DNA of 64,000 bases, from assembly GCA_028023455.1 (NCBI GenBank), contig JAQFVV010012400.1, positions 10,714,248 to 10,778,247 on the forward strand, written 5' to 3'. The notes beneath the pieces are model-generated. The model did no database searches. It had not been told where the DNA came from and saw only the letters and a list, made by a program, of their open reading frames with translations. This document shows positions 22,965 through 36,700 of the stretch, in pieces (position 1 is the first letter of the stretch; each line of letters opens with the position of its first letter). The DNA is from Epiperipatus broadwayi. Its lineage: Eukaryota > Onychophora > Udeonychophora > Euonychophora > Peripatidae. The translations under genes were made by a program, and so were the position numbers.

Positions 22965-25900
22965 GTACCCTCACTTCTCGATATATGATATAATTTAAAA
23001 TATAGCTAGCTCAATTAAATCGTTATGCTCAGTTAAAATATGTATAACTATCTTTAATATATTTTTATAATACTATATCTTATTAGATTTATTATAACTT
23101 ATCCAAAATTAACATAGTTCAGTATTATGTACTAATTAAATAAGTATTTACCAAAATCATGAGACTATGAAGTGAAGTTACAATTGGTAATTGAATTTAC
23201 ATTGAGCCAATGTCTTTCCAAGACACTATCTCAATGACATAAGAATACTATTACTTCTTTATTATCTCATTACTAACTCTACAGTACTCTTATGACTTTT
23301 ATCAATGAACTATCTTTAATAATAATAGATAAATAAATCTCAATCTTTTATTAAGGAAATATAATTAAAGAATCTCAGGTTCTTCTAATTATCTTAAAGT
23401 AATAATAATTCGTGCAGATAGGAATGATAAGGGATTTAATATCAAACCTAAATACACCTAACTTATTCTAATAACAATAACTAACAATAATAATCTTTAG
23501 TGTATAGCTTAATCTTATCTATTTTATTATACTATTAATAATTAAGAAAATAAGTAAATCATATACATGTCTTTCATTTCCATATAGTATCTTAATTTTA
23601 AAATATACTAAAGTCTTATAATTTAACAATCTGTGGCAATAAATAATATTATACTCTTATATTATGCATTATAATTACTTTGTGACCATTGTAATATTAT
23701 ATGTTAATGTCAATCAACTTCTATAAATTATATTAAGAAAATATTGTGTTTCTTTCTAAAAAATAATAATAATAATAAATCCATATTGTGCAAATATTAT
23801 GTGCATTCAAATTATCTGTTGTCAAATGCTGTGGTGTAAAATAATGAATTCGACACATTTTTAAAAAACAACTTAACAAATTTATTTACATCAACTTTAA
23901 CCAATGACTTATTTACACTATTTACATTACAAATGGAACTAAAGAAAATAAAACAAAAAATAATAATACAAGATTTTTACACTGTTACTATTTCCATAAT
24001 CATAAATAGATAATTTATACATTTCTTAAAATGTTCTATCAATAACATTTAATTAAGTTTATGACTTTAAATTTTAATAAACATCATTTGTCCTCAGTTA
24101 ATACAAGAAAAGGTTTTATGTGAAATATCATTCATGTAGCATATATGTAAATAAACAGACTTTAATAATTAAAATGCTACTTCACTTAGTCTTACTGCTA
24201 TTTATATTATAATGTACTAGTATGTATTACATTTACTATCAGTATTACTCAAATATTAATTAATGTATAAACTGATATAACTTTGTAATATAATAACAAT
24301 TATTGATTATAACTATTTATTTCATCCCGATGTGATTTCATACTACATGTCTTACCAAAATATGCAATACGTATATGTTCTTTTAAAATAATATTTTAAA
24401 TTATTCAACAATTTCAAATTTTATAAAGTATTAGGTTAAATAAAATTCTATGATTCTTTTTATATTTAAACTATTACTCTTCTTTACTGGTTATTCTTAT
24501 TCCTTCCTAAAAAACTTCTATCTACAAAGTCATTTTAACCTTATTTAACTTCAGAAAAATAGATGACCAATTTTAAAGAAAAATAATAATTATCCAAACT
24601 CTCTTATACCTAATCATCTATATACGATAAACCTTCAATCAAAATATAAATTTCTACATAAAATTAACTTACTTATCTAATAAAAATAAAAATAAAATAT
24701 AAATTTCTATACCTCTTACTTAACTTGAAAAGAAAAATAAATAACTTACACTAATATAATAAATCTAATTCCTAATATTGTAACAAAAATATTAAAATTT
24801 ATTCCCGAAAGAATCATATAATTATTTCTAGGTTCTCATATTATGCTGTACTAAATTTACATCATCAATTTAAAGTATGCATATTAAAATAAAACTGTTA
24901 TTACTAATATTATGTGTGTATATTCTCTAAATATTTATCCATCCATTCAACAATCAAATAACATTTGGTTGATCTAAAGAAAACATAGCAAATACATCAA
25001 ATTATTACTATTATATAATTTTTACCATAAATGATACTTTAATGTACAGTCCGTCACACGATGTCCTCCAGGATTACAGTTTTATAAGATAATTTCACAT
25101 TTACACTCAACAATTATTCTTTAAAATATTACGTGTTGTATAATTATAAAATAAACTTTATGCAATGAAAAGTTATATTAATATTTAGTTATTATTTTTA
25201 AAAAAATGTAAAAATGTACCTTTCCTATCTTTAATAAATCAATAATTAATTAAATGTTTATGTTAGTTAATAAATAAAAACATATTACATAAAATCCAAC
25301 GGTGTCTTCTTTCACCCATAATTGTTCTTTTTCCTAGGCACAAACTTTCACCAACATTACTTCCTTTTCCGGTACATCACGTGTTTAAAAGTTTTTATGA
25401 AAAAAAAAATGAAAACGTTTTTTTTTTTAAAAAAAAATAAAATAAAAGTCAGTTCCACCATAAAACAAAATAAAATTAAAATAGTTTATGAGATCCGGAG
25501 TCATTTCTTTAAAGGAAAATTATTTTAAAGTTATTATTTTTAGTATTAGTTAATAGTTTATAAAGTTCTTATTTAATTATTCTAAAATTGACTTGGATAT
25601 CCACATATATTTTATTTGCGCATTCCTTAACGAATATTTAGGTAAGATTAATTTTAGTTTCTTCTGTACGACCAGCGTTCAGACTTTCTAATATAATAAT
25701 TTTTTTATAGGTATTTCTTTACCCATTAAATTTCCAATTTATTTGCCTTTTAAAACTGTCAGAATTTAGTCTTTTAAACCATAAAGACTTAACAAGGCAA
25801 ATATTTATGTAATCATTATTATTTACCATCTTTACTAAGTTATATACTTAGATTTATAATTTACAAATACTTTCTTCATAAAGAAGTATTTCTCTTTCTT

Positions 25901-27290
25901 TTAAAAATCTGTTTTATAAAAATTAATTACAATCAGCTTTTAAATTTATATGATGTCCAACATATTGCTTTTACCCATCTAGTATTTCTCCTAGTTAATC
26001 CAGCGTTTGTTAAATTTTTAGTATAAAGTCTCCAATACATTTTATCCTTATACGAAGTTTTCATGACTATTTGATAGTAAATTGAGCTTCAATAGAAACG
26101 ATCAATAGGAAATTATAATTAAATTAACACTGCATATTTATCGGTAAACTTTTATAAATTATTTTAAAAAACTACTCTCTTATAATTTAAACGATTATGA
26201 GAGCGTCTATAATTTTACTTAGCTATCTCTAATAGCACACTTTACTTTAAAAATTACAATCACAATCCCCCTCCGAACAATTGAACCTTGGTTTTATACC
26301 GGAAGAAACTCCCCACTTGATTGGTAAATTAAACAATCAATTTGCTAGCTTATTTACATATTTTACCAACAAGACAGAATTAAAAATAAATAATGACTTA
26401 TTTAATATTTATTATTTATCACATTATTAAATTCTTAAATTAATCTTTATCGTTTATTTAAATCCATTAAACATTTTTTAAAATATTCTTTCTTACTTAA
26501 TTTCACTTTTAACTTTTATAAGATTATTTTTATAAACAAACTAAGTCTATTTTTATTCGTTATGTTTTTAAGCAGTATTTTAAAAATCAGATTTAATGTT
26601 TCACATTAATCATCTTTATTTTTATCTCATGATAGCCAAATAATACTTATAATTTTTATAACAGAATTTTTAAAATAGTTTTACAACTTTACTAAAAAAC
26701 TCACAAGCATGTGTGTATGCGTCTAACTAACATCTGTTTTACAACACAGCTACAAACGCTTGTAATAATCTAAAAATAAACTAACAATTTCATTTTTTAA
26801 AAATAAATATTTTTAAAAATAAATATTTTTAAAATAAATAATATCTTCTAACAACTTTTAAAATAATACTTCGATATTATTAAAATCAAATATTAATCTT
26901 CTATTATGTACTACTAATAATTAAAATATTTATATTCACTTATTAAATATTAATCTTTATCAACAATAAATATATGCATTTAATTTTAACTTATCTTTTT
27001 AAAACTTTTAACTTTAAACATTTATTTATTAAATTTATTAATGCAGTATTGATCATGGCCAGTTTTCCCAACCATATACTATTATCATCCCTATTGAAAC
27101 GTCTCTCTCAAACATCAGCACAATTTTCACATATCAAATATTCATAAATTACTTTAATTACACTTTTTAAAAGATTGTTATAAATAAAATTAACATCATA
27201 TAGCTAAATATATCTTAAATTTAAAATTTTTTTAATAGATTGATACAACAATTTATGGAGACCCATACAAAAGGGCACAATATATATATA
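22965..27290. other. 4.3-kb AT-rich, G-poor segment bounded by direct repeats, no gene
   Basis: The plus strand is strikingly poor in G relative to C over most of this segment; for example 24601-24720 has one or two G against about nineteen C. That is unlike the flanks, which suggests a different origin. Short inverted ends may exist: TATTGTACCCT at about 22970, and the reverse complement of AGGGCACAATA at about 27273. No long ORF, LTR or transposase is recognisable. A stop-to-stop minus frame near 25935-26080 (containing MYWRLYTKNLTNAGLTRR) is the most protein-like piece and could be chance. It may be an unrecognised mobile element or a rearranged block. Confidence 0.45.
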
Positions 27291-27305
27291 TATATATATT
27301 ATATA

Positions 27306-27372
27306 CTAGTGTTTATATATATATATATATATATATATACATAATGTATGTACATATCTAGGATACAATTTA
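27306..27372. repeat. 67-bp direct repeat, right copy
   Basis: Same sequence and same orientation as 22870-22936. The flanks on either side differ from those of the left copy. Confidence 0.92.
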
Positions 27373-27577
27373 ATTTAAAAATATATTCATTAACAAATAA
27401 AATACTATAATTATCAAAAATATAATATTATAGTAATTGATTTTTTTTAAAAAAATCCAGAGAAAATATATTACATGTACTTTCACACACAGGAATATAG
27501 ATATGTGGAGTTCATTTGATTACATTTTTTTTTTGCAAACATAATGTTTCTTTATACTATTTTTATTTATTTATTTT

Positions 27578-28261
27578 GGTATATGTGAGTTTTTAAGTAA
27601 ACCAAGATGGCACCCCATATTTTTGATAAATATATAGTTTCAAGAGCCTATAATCTACTGAAGATGTGTTGTTAAATTAAAACAAAATTAATAAATCGAT
27701 TGTTAAATTTAAACAAGGAATACATTTTGATAAATTTTAGCTTTATTTCAATTTTTTTCTAACTTATAATGTGGCAAGTAATAAAATACTCTTAACATTG
27801 TTGTACTTTGATTGATTTCACTATGGTTTTTTTTGTCACAAGTTTTTTGGTAAATTGTCATAATGATAAAAATTTGTGACCTTCCTTCCTATCACAGAAT
27901 ATAATGCAATGGATTATTTCCAAAAATCTTGCCCTCCTGAAAAGTGTGTATTAATGGTCACAATATAATTGCAGGCCATTGACATGAATAAATTATAAAT
28001 ATTGCATTTATATTTTTTCCCATTTTTTTGTTAATAAGTTAATCCAAAAAATAAACTGTTAATATTGTAATTAATTTTTCCATAATAATTTTTTTAAAAA
28101 AAAAAAAAAAGAATAACAGTAATAAAAAATAAAATATAATTATTAAATATGACATTTTCTAGCAGGTATTTTTTGTAAAACATTTTTTGGAGCCCCCATA
28201 ATTGTAGATTTATCAAAAATATGGGGTGCCATCTTGGTTTACTTGCAAACTTACAAATACC
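27578..28261. mobile_element. Non-autonomous TIR DNA transposon, family F copy 1
   Basis: The ends are inverted over about 60 bp: GGTATATGTGAGTTTTTAAG then GTAAACCAAGATGGCACCCC on the left. On the right are the reverse complements, GGGGTGCCATCTTGGTTTAC and CTTGCAAACTTACAAATACC. A second copy lies at 53686-54417. An internal block near 27860-27980 (CATAATGATAAAAATTTGTG, CAATGGATTATTTCCAAAAA, CTCCTGAAAAGTGTGT) is conserved, in inverted orientation, in copy 2. No full transposase is seen and I cannot assign a superfamily. Confidence 0.88.
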
Positions 28262-29095
28262 ATTTTTTATGGCTATTTTCTTGAAATGTTTTGTAATTTC
28301 AGCACTATTGTGAATTAATAAAATTAAAATTCAGAAAATAAATTTTTTATTTGTAATAGCAACAATTTTACAATATTAATAACACTATCTCTGGTGCATA
28401 TGATAAAAAAAACTATCACTAAATTGGAATAATTAAATACAAATGAAAATTAATAACTTCTAATTTTTTATATAGTTTTTTTTTCAAACTATAGATAATC
28501 AGTTTTTTTTTTTTTTTTTAAATATTATTTTGTTCATTTGTATGGTACTTATAAAAGTTTTGTTGATTTGAAACTGTTAAACTGTTTACTGAGGTTTATA
28601 ATTGTTAAGATAGCTATCTAGCTGTTCATAGTAACTATTTCAAAATGAGAATATAATTCAAACTTCTAATTTCATTTTTGTAACACAACCAGTTGAAAGG
28701 CAGCTTATTCTATACACTTGAAAACAGCTGCCAGGTATAATATCAAAAGTATAATTCCTCTAAAATTGATATGATTAGAAAATACTTGGGGAAAAAAATG
28801 TTAAGACTGGATTAATTCCTGTAAAAATTGTATGAAGATCAAAATCAAGATAAATATATGCCAAATTGTTCATTGTTGATTATCATAAAATAATAAAAGT
28901 TCAGTATTATATACATTTATTTAAATAAAAACATGAATTAAATAAATACAAAAGTTGAAGTTTTATGTGATTATTAATAATAATAATACCAATATATTTA
29001 TTATATCCTTCCCCTATTACCACTTATTATGATCTGAATTATCTGATATCTTTTGATTTAATAATAATACCAAGTTATTAATTAAAAAATACATC
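28262..29095. other. AT-rich stretch, no gene seen
   Basis: Long T and A runs, stops in all frames, nothing matched elsewhere. Confidence 0.5.
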
Positions 29096-29103
29096 ATTAA
29101 TAT

Positions 29104-29178
29104 CATTAAAAACCGTCAACACTTAGACAATGCCAATATCAATAACAATCAACAATTTCAAATTGTTGTCAAGGCAAC
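29104..29178 (-). repeat. Half copy of palindromic MITE family B
   Basis: CATTAAAAACCGTCAACACT runs through to TTGTTGTCAAGGCAAC, where the last bases are the loop and the start of the missing arm. Confidence 0.85.
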
Positions 29179-29334
29179 CTTTTTCCCCCAAACATTTTAT
29201 TTATTTTTAAAAAGACATTTAATTATCTGCTTGTTTTTCATCTTCATTAATAATTTTATTTTGAATTTATTCTCTTAAGTTAAGCATTTTGTTTAGTAAA
29301 ATAAAGGATGTGTCTTCTTATAGTATATATATAT

Positions 29335-29403
29335 CATTAAAAACCAGTCAACACTTGGACAATCCTAATATCAATAACAATCAACAAATTCAAACTGTTG
29401 TCA
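29335..29403 (-). repeat. Half copy of palindromic MITE family B
   Basis: CATTAAAAACCAGTCAACAC runs through to CAAACTGTTGTCA, followed by a TA/TG microsatellite. It lies 230 bp from another half copy in the same orientation. Confidence 0.85.
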
Positions 29404-29689
29404 ATATATATATGTGTGTGTGTGTAATAACAATAATCACTTTATATATGAACTTAATACTTTCAGTTTGTTTATTATTTTCAAATATAAATTGACTATT
29501 TTAACAGTTCAACAATCTTCTTATGCTGTAAATATATAAAGTATCACATTTATAAATAAACTTTGTCAGCATTTGGCAAAGGATAAGAGATTACTAACTG
29601 AAGCAATTGATTAATATTATCTTCACTAACTTTAAGTGCAACAATTATCTTTAATTATATTTATATGTTGGACTATTTTCACCATCAAA

Positions 29690-30080
29690 TATGAGTATTT
29701 AATGTCTTTAAAAAAATTAACTTTATTTAAATACTCCATACATATTTAACTGTTAGTAATAGCACACAGGTTAGTATATGCACAACATTTGAAGAGGTAT
29801 TATTCTCCCCTCTTCATCAGGTGTTGCTGGTCTGACCAGTGATAATACTAGCATGATAATTGAACCTAGACCCTTAATTTCTTGAGTATTGAATTTAAGA
29901 TAATGCTCTAACCAACAGAGCCATCCTGCCAAAGGCAATAATCAGTAGAAATTTAATCTACTTATCTATGATGTTCCTCTTGATTTCTAAAGACATTCAA
30001 TACTCCTATTAGATGATGGAAATAGTCCAACATATAAATACAACTAAAACATCCTCATCACAAACCTTAAGGAATTCTCC
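29690..30080. repeat. Family E: tRNA-headed repeat with inverted partner
   Basis: On the minus strand from about 29930 down, GGCAGGATGGCTCTGTTGG (A box; plus coordinates about 29912-29923) and GGTTCAATTAT (B box; 29856-29866) sit about 45 bp apart, as in a tRNA promoter. A body follows with GGTCAGACCAGCAACACC and the tail GAAAATAGTCCAACATATAA. The same tail appears in the opposite direction at 30013-30045 (GATGGAAATAGTCCAACATA), so this is an inverted pair with a shortened right arm. The minus-strand open frame over 30009-30221 is incidental. Confidence 0.78.
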
Positions 30081-30620
30081 TTGATGTACAATTCCTCCAA
30101 TCAGAGCACTTTCTTGCAATATTTTGTTACACTTCACCCAAACATATAAGAAGTTCACTGGGTAATTTATAAAGTGTAGCTGTACTACTTTGTTGATTCC
30201 ACAAGTGACCAGTACATACAAATGTTTTCCAAAGACTCTAGATTATTATTAATCCAAAAGAACTCAGTAAATAAGAAAATAGGTACTACTAGTGGCTGCA
30301 TTCATTGGTCCTCTTTTTGGGGGATCTAATTCTAATGTTTACATATATGGTTTTCACAATTTGTATACTCTCATCAAATAAGATAGTATTATGACTTATG
30401 TTTTACAGTTTACATGCTGAAATTCTTAAAGAATTAGTTAAAATATTGCCTTTTCAAGAAGATTTTGTTTATTTACAATAAGCAAAATAATATAAAGAAA
30501 ATTTTAAATTAGATTATATTATTTTATTTATATCCTATGAAAGTGAGCTCAATCTACTGCATTAGTTAATAAATTCTCAGTCAAGGGCTTCCAGTGTTTG
30601 TTTCATATCATAATTTGTGA
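30081..30620. other. AT-rich stretch, no gene seen
   Basis: No motif or matched repeat between the family E pair and transposon C copy 2. Confidence 0.5.
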
Positions 30621-30623
30621 GTA

Positions 30624-31630
30624 CATCTGGGTCTCATTTTACACGATAGATAGGTTCCTCAGAAAACACGTGCAAACGAAATCACACAAAAATAGATGTA
30701 ACTTACCTTGAAAAAGGGGGGATGCGGATTGTGATTTTTCAAAATTCGCATAAAAGCAAAGCACCAACGTAAAATTACTTTAAAATTCGTGCAAAAAAAA
30801 AATAAGGAAATAAAATATGACTAATAAAAAATTTCAAATTTGAAAAAAATTGATACAAGACAAACTTTTTTTAACTATAATATTTAATTTTATTCAAAAT
30901 AATATATTTTTATACATAATTTACAGTACAGTAATTTACATTTTTTTATACACATTTTAATTATTAAAGCTATTTGCCAATAAACAGCTTCATTTGCAAA
31001 CTGGTAAAGATTCTTCACAAGAGGAACTACAACTAGTGCCAACTTCACTCTCATGTGTTAATGGTTTTCTAGTGACAATGTAATTAGTAATTAATCTTTG
31101 AGAGGATGATTTTATTAATTGTTTATGAAGCTCATGATATCCAGACATACAACCATTTAGCTCTCATTGGAATTTAAGAGCACGTTCGTAATTAGTGTCA
31201 TTAATAAGAAAATAATTAAAAATAAACTTGCAGACACTAAATGATTAATAATTGATTACGTTCTTTTTTAAAAACCAAAAACAGAATGTGATTTAAAATG
31301 CAAAATTAACACGCACAATGTTTGAACAAATTTACATTATAATCTTGTAAAATTTAATGTGTGTATACATAAAATGTGGAAATCATGATTTTAATTTCAT
31401 TATTGCATAAAATCTTACTATTATAAAGAACTGAAAATATTGAAATTACTAATATGAAAGTCAAATTCCAATAGTAATGTGCTATTACAGTACTTTCAAT
31501 ATAACGTTAAGTGCGTGAAATTTATTATTTAAAGTAATAGCGTATTATCGGAGTTCAACTTCCGGTGAAACCTGAATCGCGTAACTTCAAAATCGTGTTA
31601 AATAAGTCCACGTAAAAAGAAACCCAGGTG
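30624..31630. mobile_element. Non-autonomous TIR DNA transposon, family C copy 2
   Basis: The left end is TA then CATCTGGGTCTCATTTTAC, and the right end is AGAAACCCAGGTG then TA. The interior follows copy 1 (GGTTCCTCAGAAAACACGTG; GACTAATAAAAAATTTCAAA; GATACAAGACAAACTTTTTT) and lacks the nested LINE tail. The TA flanks suggest a Tc1/mariner/pogo-type TA duplication. No transposase is present. Confidence 0.87.
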
Positions 31631-31639
31631 TATACTCAT

Positions 31640-33600
31640 TTCCATTACATATGATATGAAATATAAAAAAAGAAATTGTATATAAAATTACTTATGGAAA
31701 TTGCAATATGATTTAGGATAACAATTAGATGAAAGAGCAAAAGAGCATAATAATGCAGTTACTAGAAGGAATGATAAATCTGCCTTAATATTCACTATTT
31801 AAAATACAGGCATAAAATAGATTGTGTAAAAAATATAAAATTTTTAAATTATATTTAAAAATCTATTAGTGGAAGGATAAATGAAACCAGTTACATTATT
31901 ATATTAATTACAACAAACATAATTGTATATATGTAATATCATTTAATTTAACTAATAATTAGCTAATGATAAATGAATGGAAAATTACATAGTATATTTA
32001 TTTACAGTTTGTTTCTCTTCCTTTTACATAATGTATTATTGTTATAATAGGTTCTAGTTAATTTTATATAAAAGAGATAGATGCCATTATTTATGCAATG
32101 TAGATTTAAATTGTAAAATAGTTCAACACATTGGAAAAGATAAAAATCAATATTTGCTGAAAAGTGCTTTACTGTATAGCTATTGTTATTATATTATTAG
32201 TAAAAAATCAGTCACATGTCACATGACCTATATAGCTTGAAACTGATCTGGGGATGGGGACCATCATAGATAAAGACTTCAGGTATTTTCTCTTGTAGCA
32301 TTTATCATAAAAAATAAAATAAATAGCTTGTTTAGCGCTATTAGCAGGCTCTCTCTATATATATACAATTATTGCTGTTATATAAAGATATTTTATACTA
32401 TATCATATGATTTATATATACATAATAGTTTTAAATTATAATAGTAAAAAATAAACAATAATAATATAGAACTTATATAGAAGTATTTCATATTACTTAA
32501 TTAATTAAATTATACTCAGTAAAAACTAAATTTATACAACAATAACAACAAAAAGACAGATATCAAATGATTTTCCAGATACTGTGTACATCATTATTAG
32601 CAGATTATCTATTTATTTTAGAATTTTTAAATTGATTTATATGTATATACTTTAATTGTATATAGAAATTGTCTGTAAATATAAAATATACAAACTTTTT
32701 AAAACCATATATTAATTATATACATTTTTTTAAATAATTACTTCAGCTATAATATATATTAATTATATTAACTTTCAAAATTACATCTTAAACCAATTCT
32801 TATTTATTTCTAAATTTAATTCATTAATAATTTTAAAGTCTTAAAGAATTATTGTCATATCTATACATACATTTTTACAAGTATATTAATTTTGAAATAA
32901 CTGATAATAAAATTTGACAAGATTTCTTAGGATTTTTATATTTATAAATCAAATATTGCTACAATTGTTATATGATATTAAAGCCCTTTAATTGTGTTTT
33001 TGTGAAGATACAATTAGATGTAAATTGATAACATGTTTTAATGACTGCTTCAATTTTATGTTTTAATTAAGAGGGGGAGGGGGACTTATTCTTCTTGAAA
33101 TAGTTATCTTTTGTCAAATTTTATTAAAAGCTTAAGTTTAAAAAATGAAAGTAATCTAAAAAATAAAATATTAATTTTGCAAATAAAAGAGTGATAAACA
33201 GAAATAAATAATCAAAACATAAGACAACCTAAAAATATCTATATTTAATGGAAAAATTTATATCATATCTCTATGATCAAAAAAATTTTGATAAGTCATG
33301 AATCCAAATAATGAAAGCTTTCTTTGAAATATTAAAATTCAATTTTTAATTGTAGAAAAAAGAAAGTTAATAACAACAGATCTTTGATATCAATAAATTT
33401 TAAGTTGATTAAAGTCTGCTAAAAAGTAAGTATATTCAAATAAAATTGAATGTTAACATGTTATATTTACTAAAAAACTATTATTTAATTTAATAATTTT
33501 ATAAAAAAAAAAACAAGTAAAAATATTTTGTCAACAAAAATCTTATGCTTTTTTTTTTATCAATAGAAATTGATTTAAATCTTTATTTACCTTTTTTTTG
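31640..33600. other. 2 kb of AT-rich DNA, no gene seen
   Basis: Nothing recognisable. Stops are dense in all frames and simple A, T and TA runs dominate. Confidence 0.55.
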
Positions 33601-33793
33601 TTTTGTTTGATGTGATGTGATGTATTTGGCTTCTCCTTAAACGAAGTCAAGAATATCTCAGCAACTATGCCCAGATAAACCTGTTAGCCACTTTATTTTC
33701 CATTCCCCACTCTAAGTCTTCCCTTATTCTGCCCCATCTCATTTCCACAATATAATCTTTGTCAACTCTATGGCCTTTAAATCTAAATCCCCC

Positions 33794-36700
33794 TTATCTT
33801 TTTTGCAAACTCAGCATAAAAACTAATAACTCACTTTCTGTATAGTCACTTTGTTCATACCTATTCTCCCATAACTTCATTATCTGTACCCTTTCTGCTT
33901 TCAAGCATTTACATTCAATCAACATATGCCTAATATTTTCTATACCTTCCTTACACAATTTACACACTAAATCACCCATAGTTTTCCATTTACATGTATA
34001 TTCTCTTGTTGCTAAAGATCCTGTTCGAGCCTTAAACAATAAAGTACTTTCCTTACTATTATCATAAATTAACTCACTTCCAACATTCTGTTTACTTCTA
34101 TATATATTTAAACTCTTCTTACCCTCCTTACTATTTCTCCATCTCTCCAACTCCCTATTTTTTATTAATCCTTCTATTCTTTTATCCCATTCCTTACCAC
34201 TATAACACTCAACAATCCTCCTAACACAATCATCCCACCTTTTATACAAGTATATTGATGTAAATTCTTTATCCCAAATCTTTTGCATACCGCATTACCT
34301 TTCTCACCCATCTTGTTACCTGCCCTTTACTCATAACCCAATTAAACACTATTTTGGCTATTCTTTTACTATCCATAAACTGCAACCTACCAAACATTTT
34401 CATTTTACTTTTTGCATCTCTCATATAGAAACTTGACCATCCCATTTCTCCTTGAATTGCCTCATTTGCTGTCCACATCTCTGCATCTAATGCATGTCTT
34501 CCTACTTCCCTTTGTACTTTCTCTAAATAATCTAAAATCCTTTTACTAACACATAATGCATCATTACCATATATTAACCCTGATACTGCAACTCCCTTCC
34601 ATACAATTCTAGCTACATCATATTTATTATATGAAAATACTGTTAGTTTCTTTACCAATCCCTTTCTTTTCTTTGCTTCATTTACCAATTTTTTCTCCCA
34701 TTCATCCAAGCAATTTTCCTGATTACATAAGACGATTCCCAAATACTTATATCTATCCACCACACTTAACTTTATATCCCCCAATAAAAAAACTACATCT
34801 TCTCTTTCCCCGGTATTCACCACCATTATATTTGATTTTTCTTCACTAAATTTAATCCCCATCTCTTTACCCACCCTTGCACATGTCCTCAACATAATAT
34901 CCATATCTTCTCTTCTTTCTGCACATAAAAAGATATCATCTGCAAAAAAAAGACCCGACAAAGTATATACTCCTTTGCCACCTATTAATGGTATCTCTAC
35001 CCCTCTTCCTAGTCTTTCTATTGCTTTCTCCATTTCACTCAAAAACAGCAAAAACAAAATCAGTGACATAGGGCATCCTTGCCTTAATCCCACCCCATTT
35101 TTAACTTTAACTGATTCTATATCCCCTAATTGGTAAGTATAATAATTATTTTCATATAATTTCTTAATAATATTTACTAAAGCTTCATCCATTCCCAAAT
35201 TGGCTAATCTTACCCACAATCTATTTCTATTTTATCATATGCTTTCTCTATATCTATAAAACTCATATATAATGATCTACCTGAATTCCTACTCATCTCC
35301 ATAAGTTGTGTAACTATAAACAAACTATCTCCTATACGCCTATTTGACCTAAAACCTCCTTGCATTTCCCCCACTACATTATTCTCTTCCATCCATTTTA
35401 CAACTCTTCCAGCTACCATATATGCGAAAACTTTATATAAAACTGATGTTACTGCTATCGGTCTATAATTATTTAACTTTCTATGATCCTTACCCTTTCC
35501 TTTAAATAATAATCTTATTCTTGTATTACTCCAACTACCCGGAAAAACTGTCTTCTGTGCCATCTTATTAAAACATGATAATAACTTTGCTTTTGCTCTA
35601 TGCCCTAAATTCATTACCATCTCTGCTGCCCATCCATCTAAACCTCTTGCCTTTCCACTTTTCAATCTCTTTCCTGCCTCATTCAATTCATTTTTTGTGA
35701 ACCTAATACTCCCATTACTAACTGCTTTCATGTTTTCTATCACTAATTTCTTCACATCTAATGTTTTTCTATATCGATTACATATCTATTTAAGATTTTC
35801 TCTAGCTCACCTCTAGAGCTACATTCTATTCCCTCATCATCTATTAATACTATCTCTCTTTCCCCTACATTTCTCCTTTTAATGTAATTCCAAAATTTTT
35901 TATTTTCATCTCTTCCACTTTTATTAATATCCTCCAACAATTTACTATTTAACTTCATCCTCTCTCTATAATTATACATTTTAGCTAGCTTATTCTTTTC
36001 TAAGTACTTTCCCCATTTAGCATTAATATCATTTTCACTTTCTTTATTCTTAATAGCACACTTATACTCTCTGAATGCTTTTTTCCTCTCTTTTACACTT
36101 TTACTAACTCTCATTTTTTTATTACTTTTATTCTTCTGCATATTCTCGACTAAAACCCTATTTGACACTTTTTCTATTTCACCACACCAGTCCTTATATT
36201 CATCCCCAACCAACTGTTCCATGGTTTCTTCAACTTTTATTTTATACTCTTCCAACTTATTCTTATCATTCACTCTCCATCCACATCTTTCACTATTATT
36301 TCTACTTTTATTTCTATCCTCCATCACATTACTAACCATTTCTATTACAATAAAGTTATGATCACTATTACATATTCTCTCTTCATTATCAAGCACCTTA
36401 ATTCTCCGAATTTTATCCATTCCCTCTTTCTCTACCAATACACAATCTATTATGTGAAATACATTATTCCTAGACCATGTGTATTGTCCCTCATACACAT
36501 TTGATAAATTCCCAATGCTCAAATTTACTCTTTGACAAAATTCCTTCAAAAACTGACCATTCTTATTATCTACATCATCAATTTCTTCAATATGTCCATT
36601 CATATCCCCTATAACCATTATTCTCTTCCCCTTTTCTTTAAAACTCTGTATATCCTTAACTAGGCATTCATATATACTTCCACTCCATTACAATTTGACT

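Noticed and set aside
22965-27290. Mitochondrial insertion, suggested by AT-richness and strand skew
   Set aside because: I found no rRNA, tRNA or respiratory-chain coding motifs in it.
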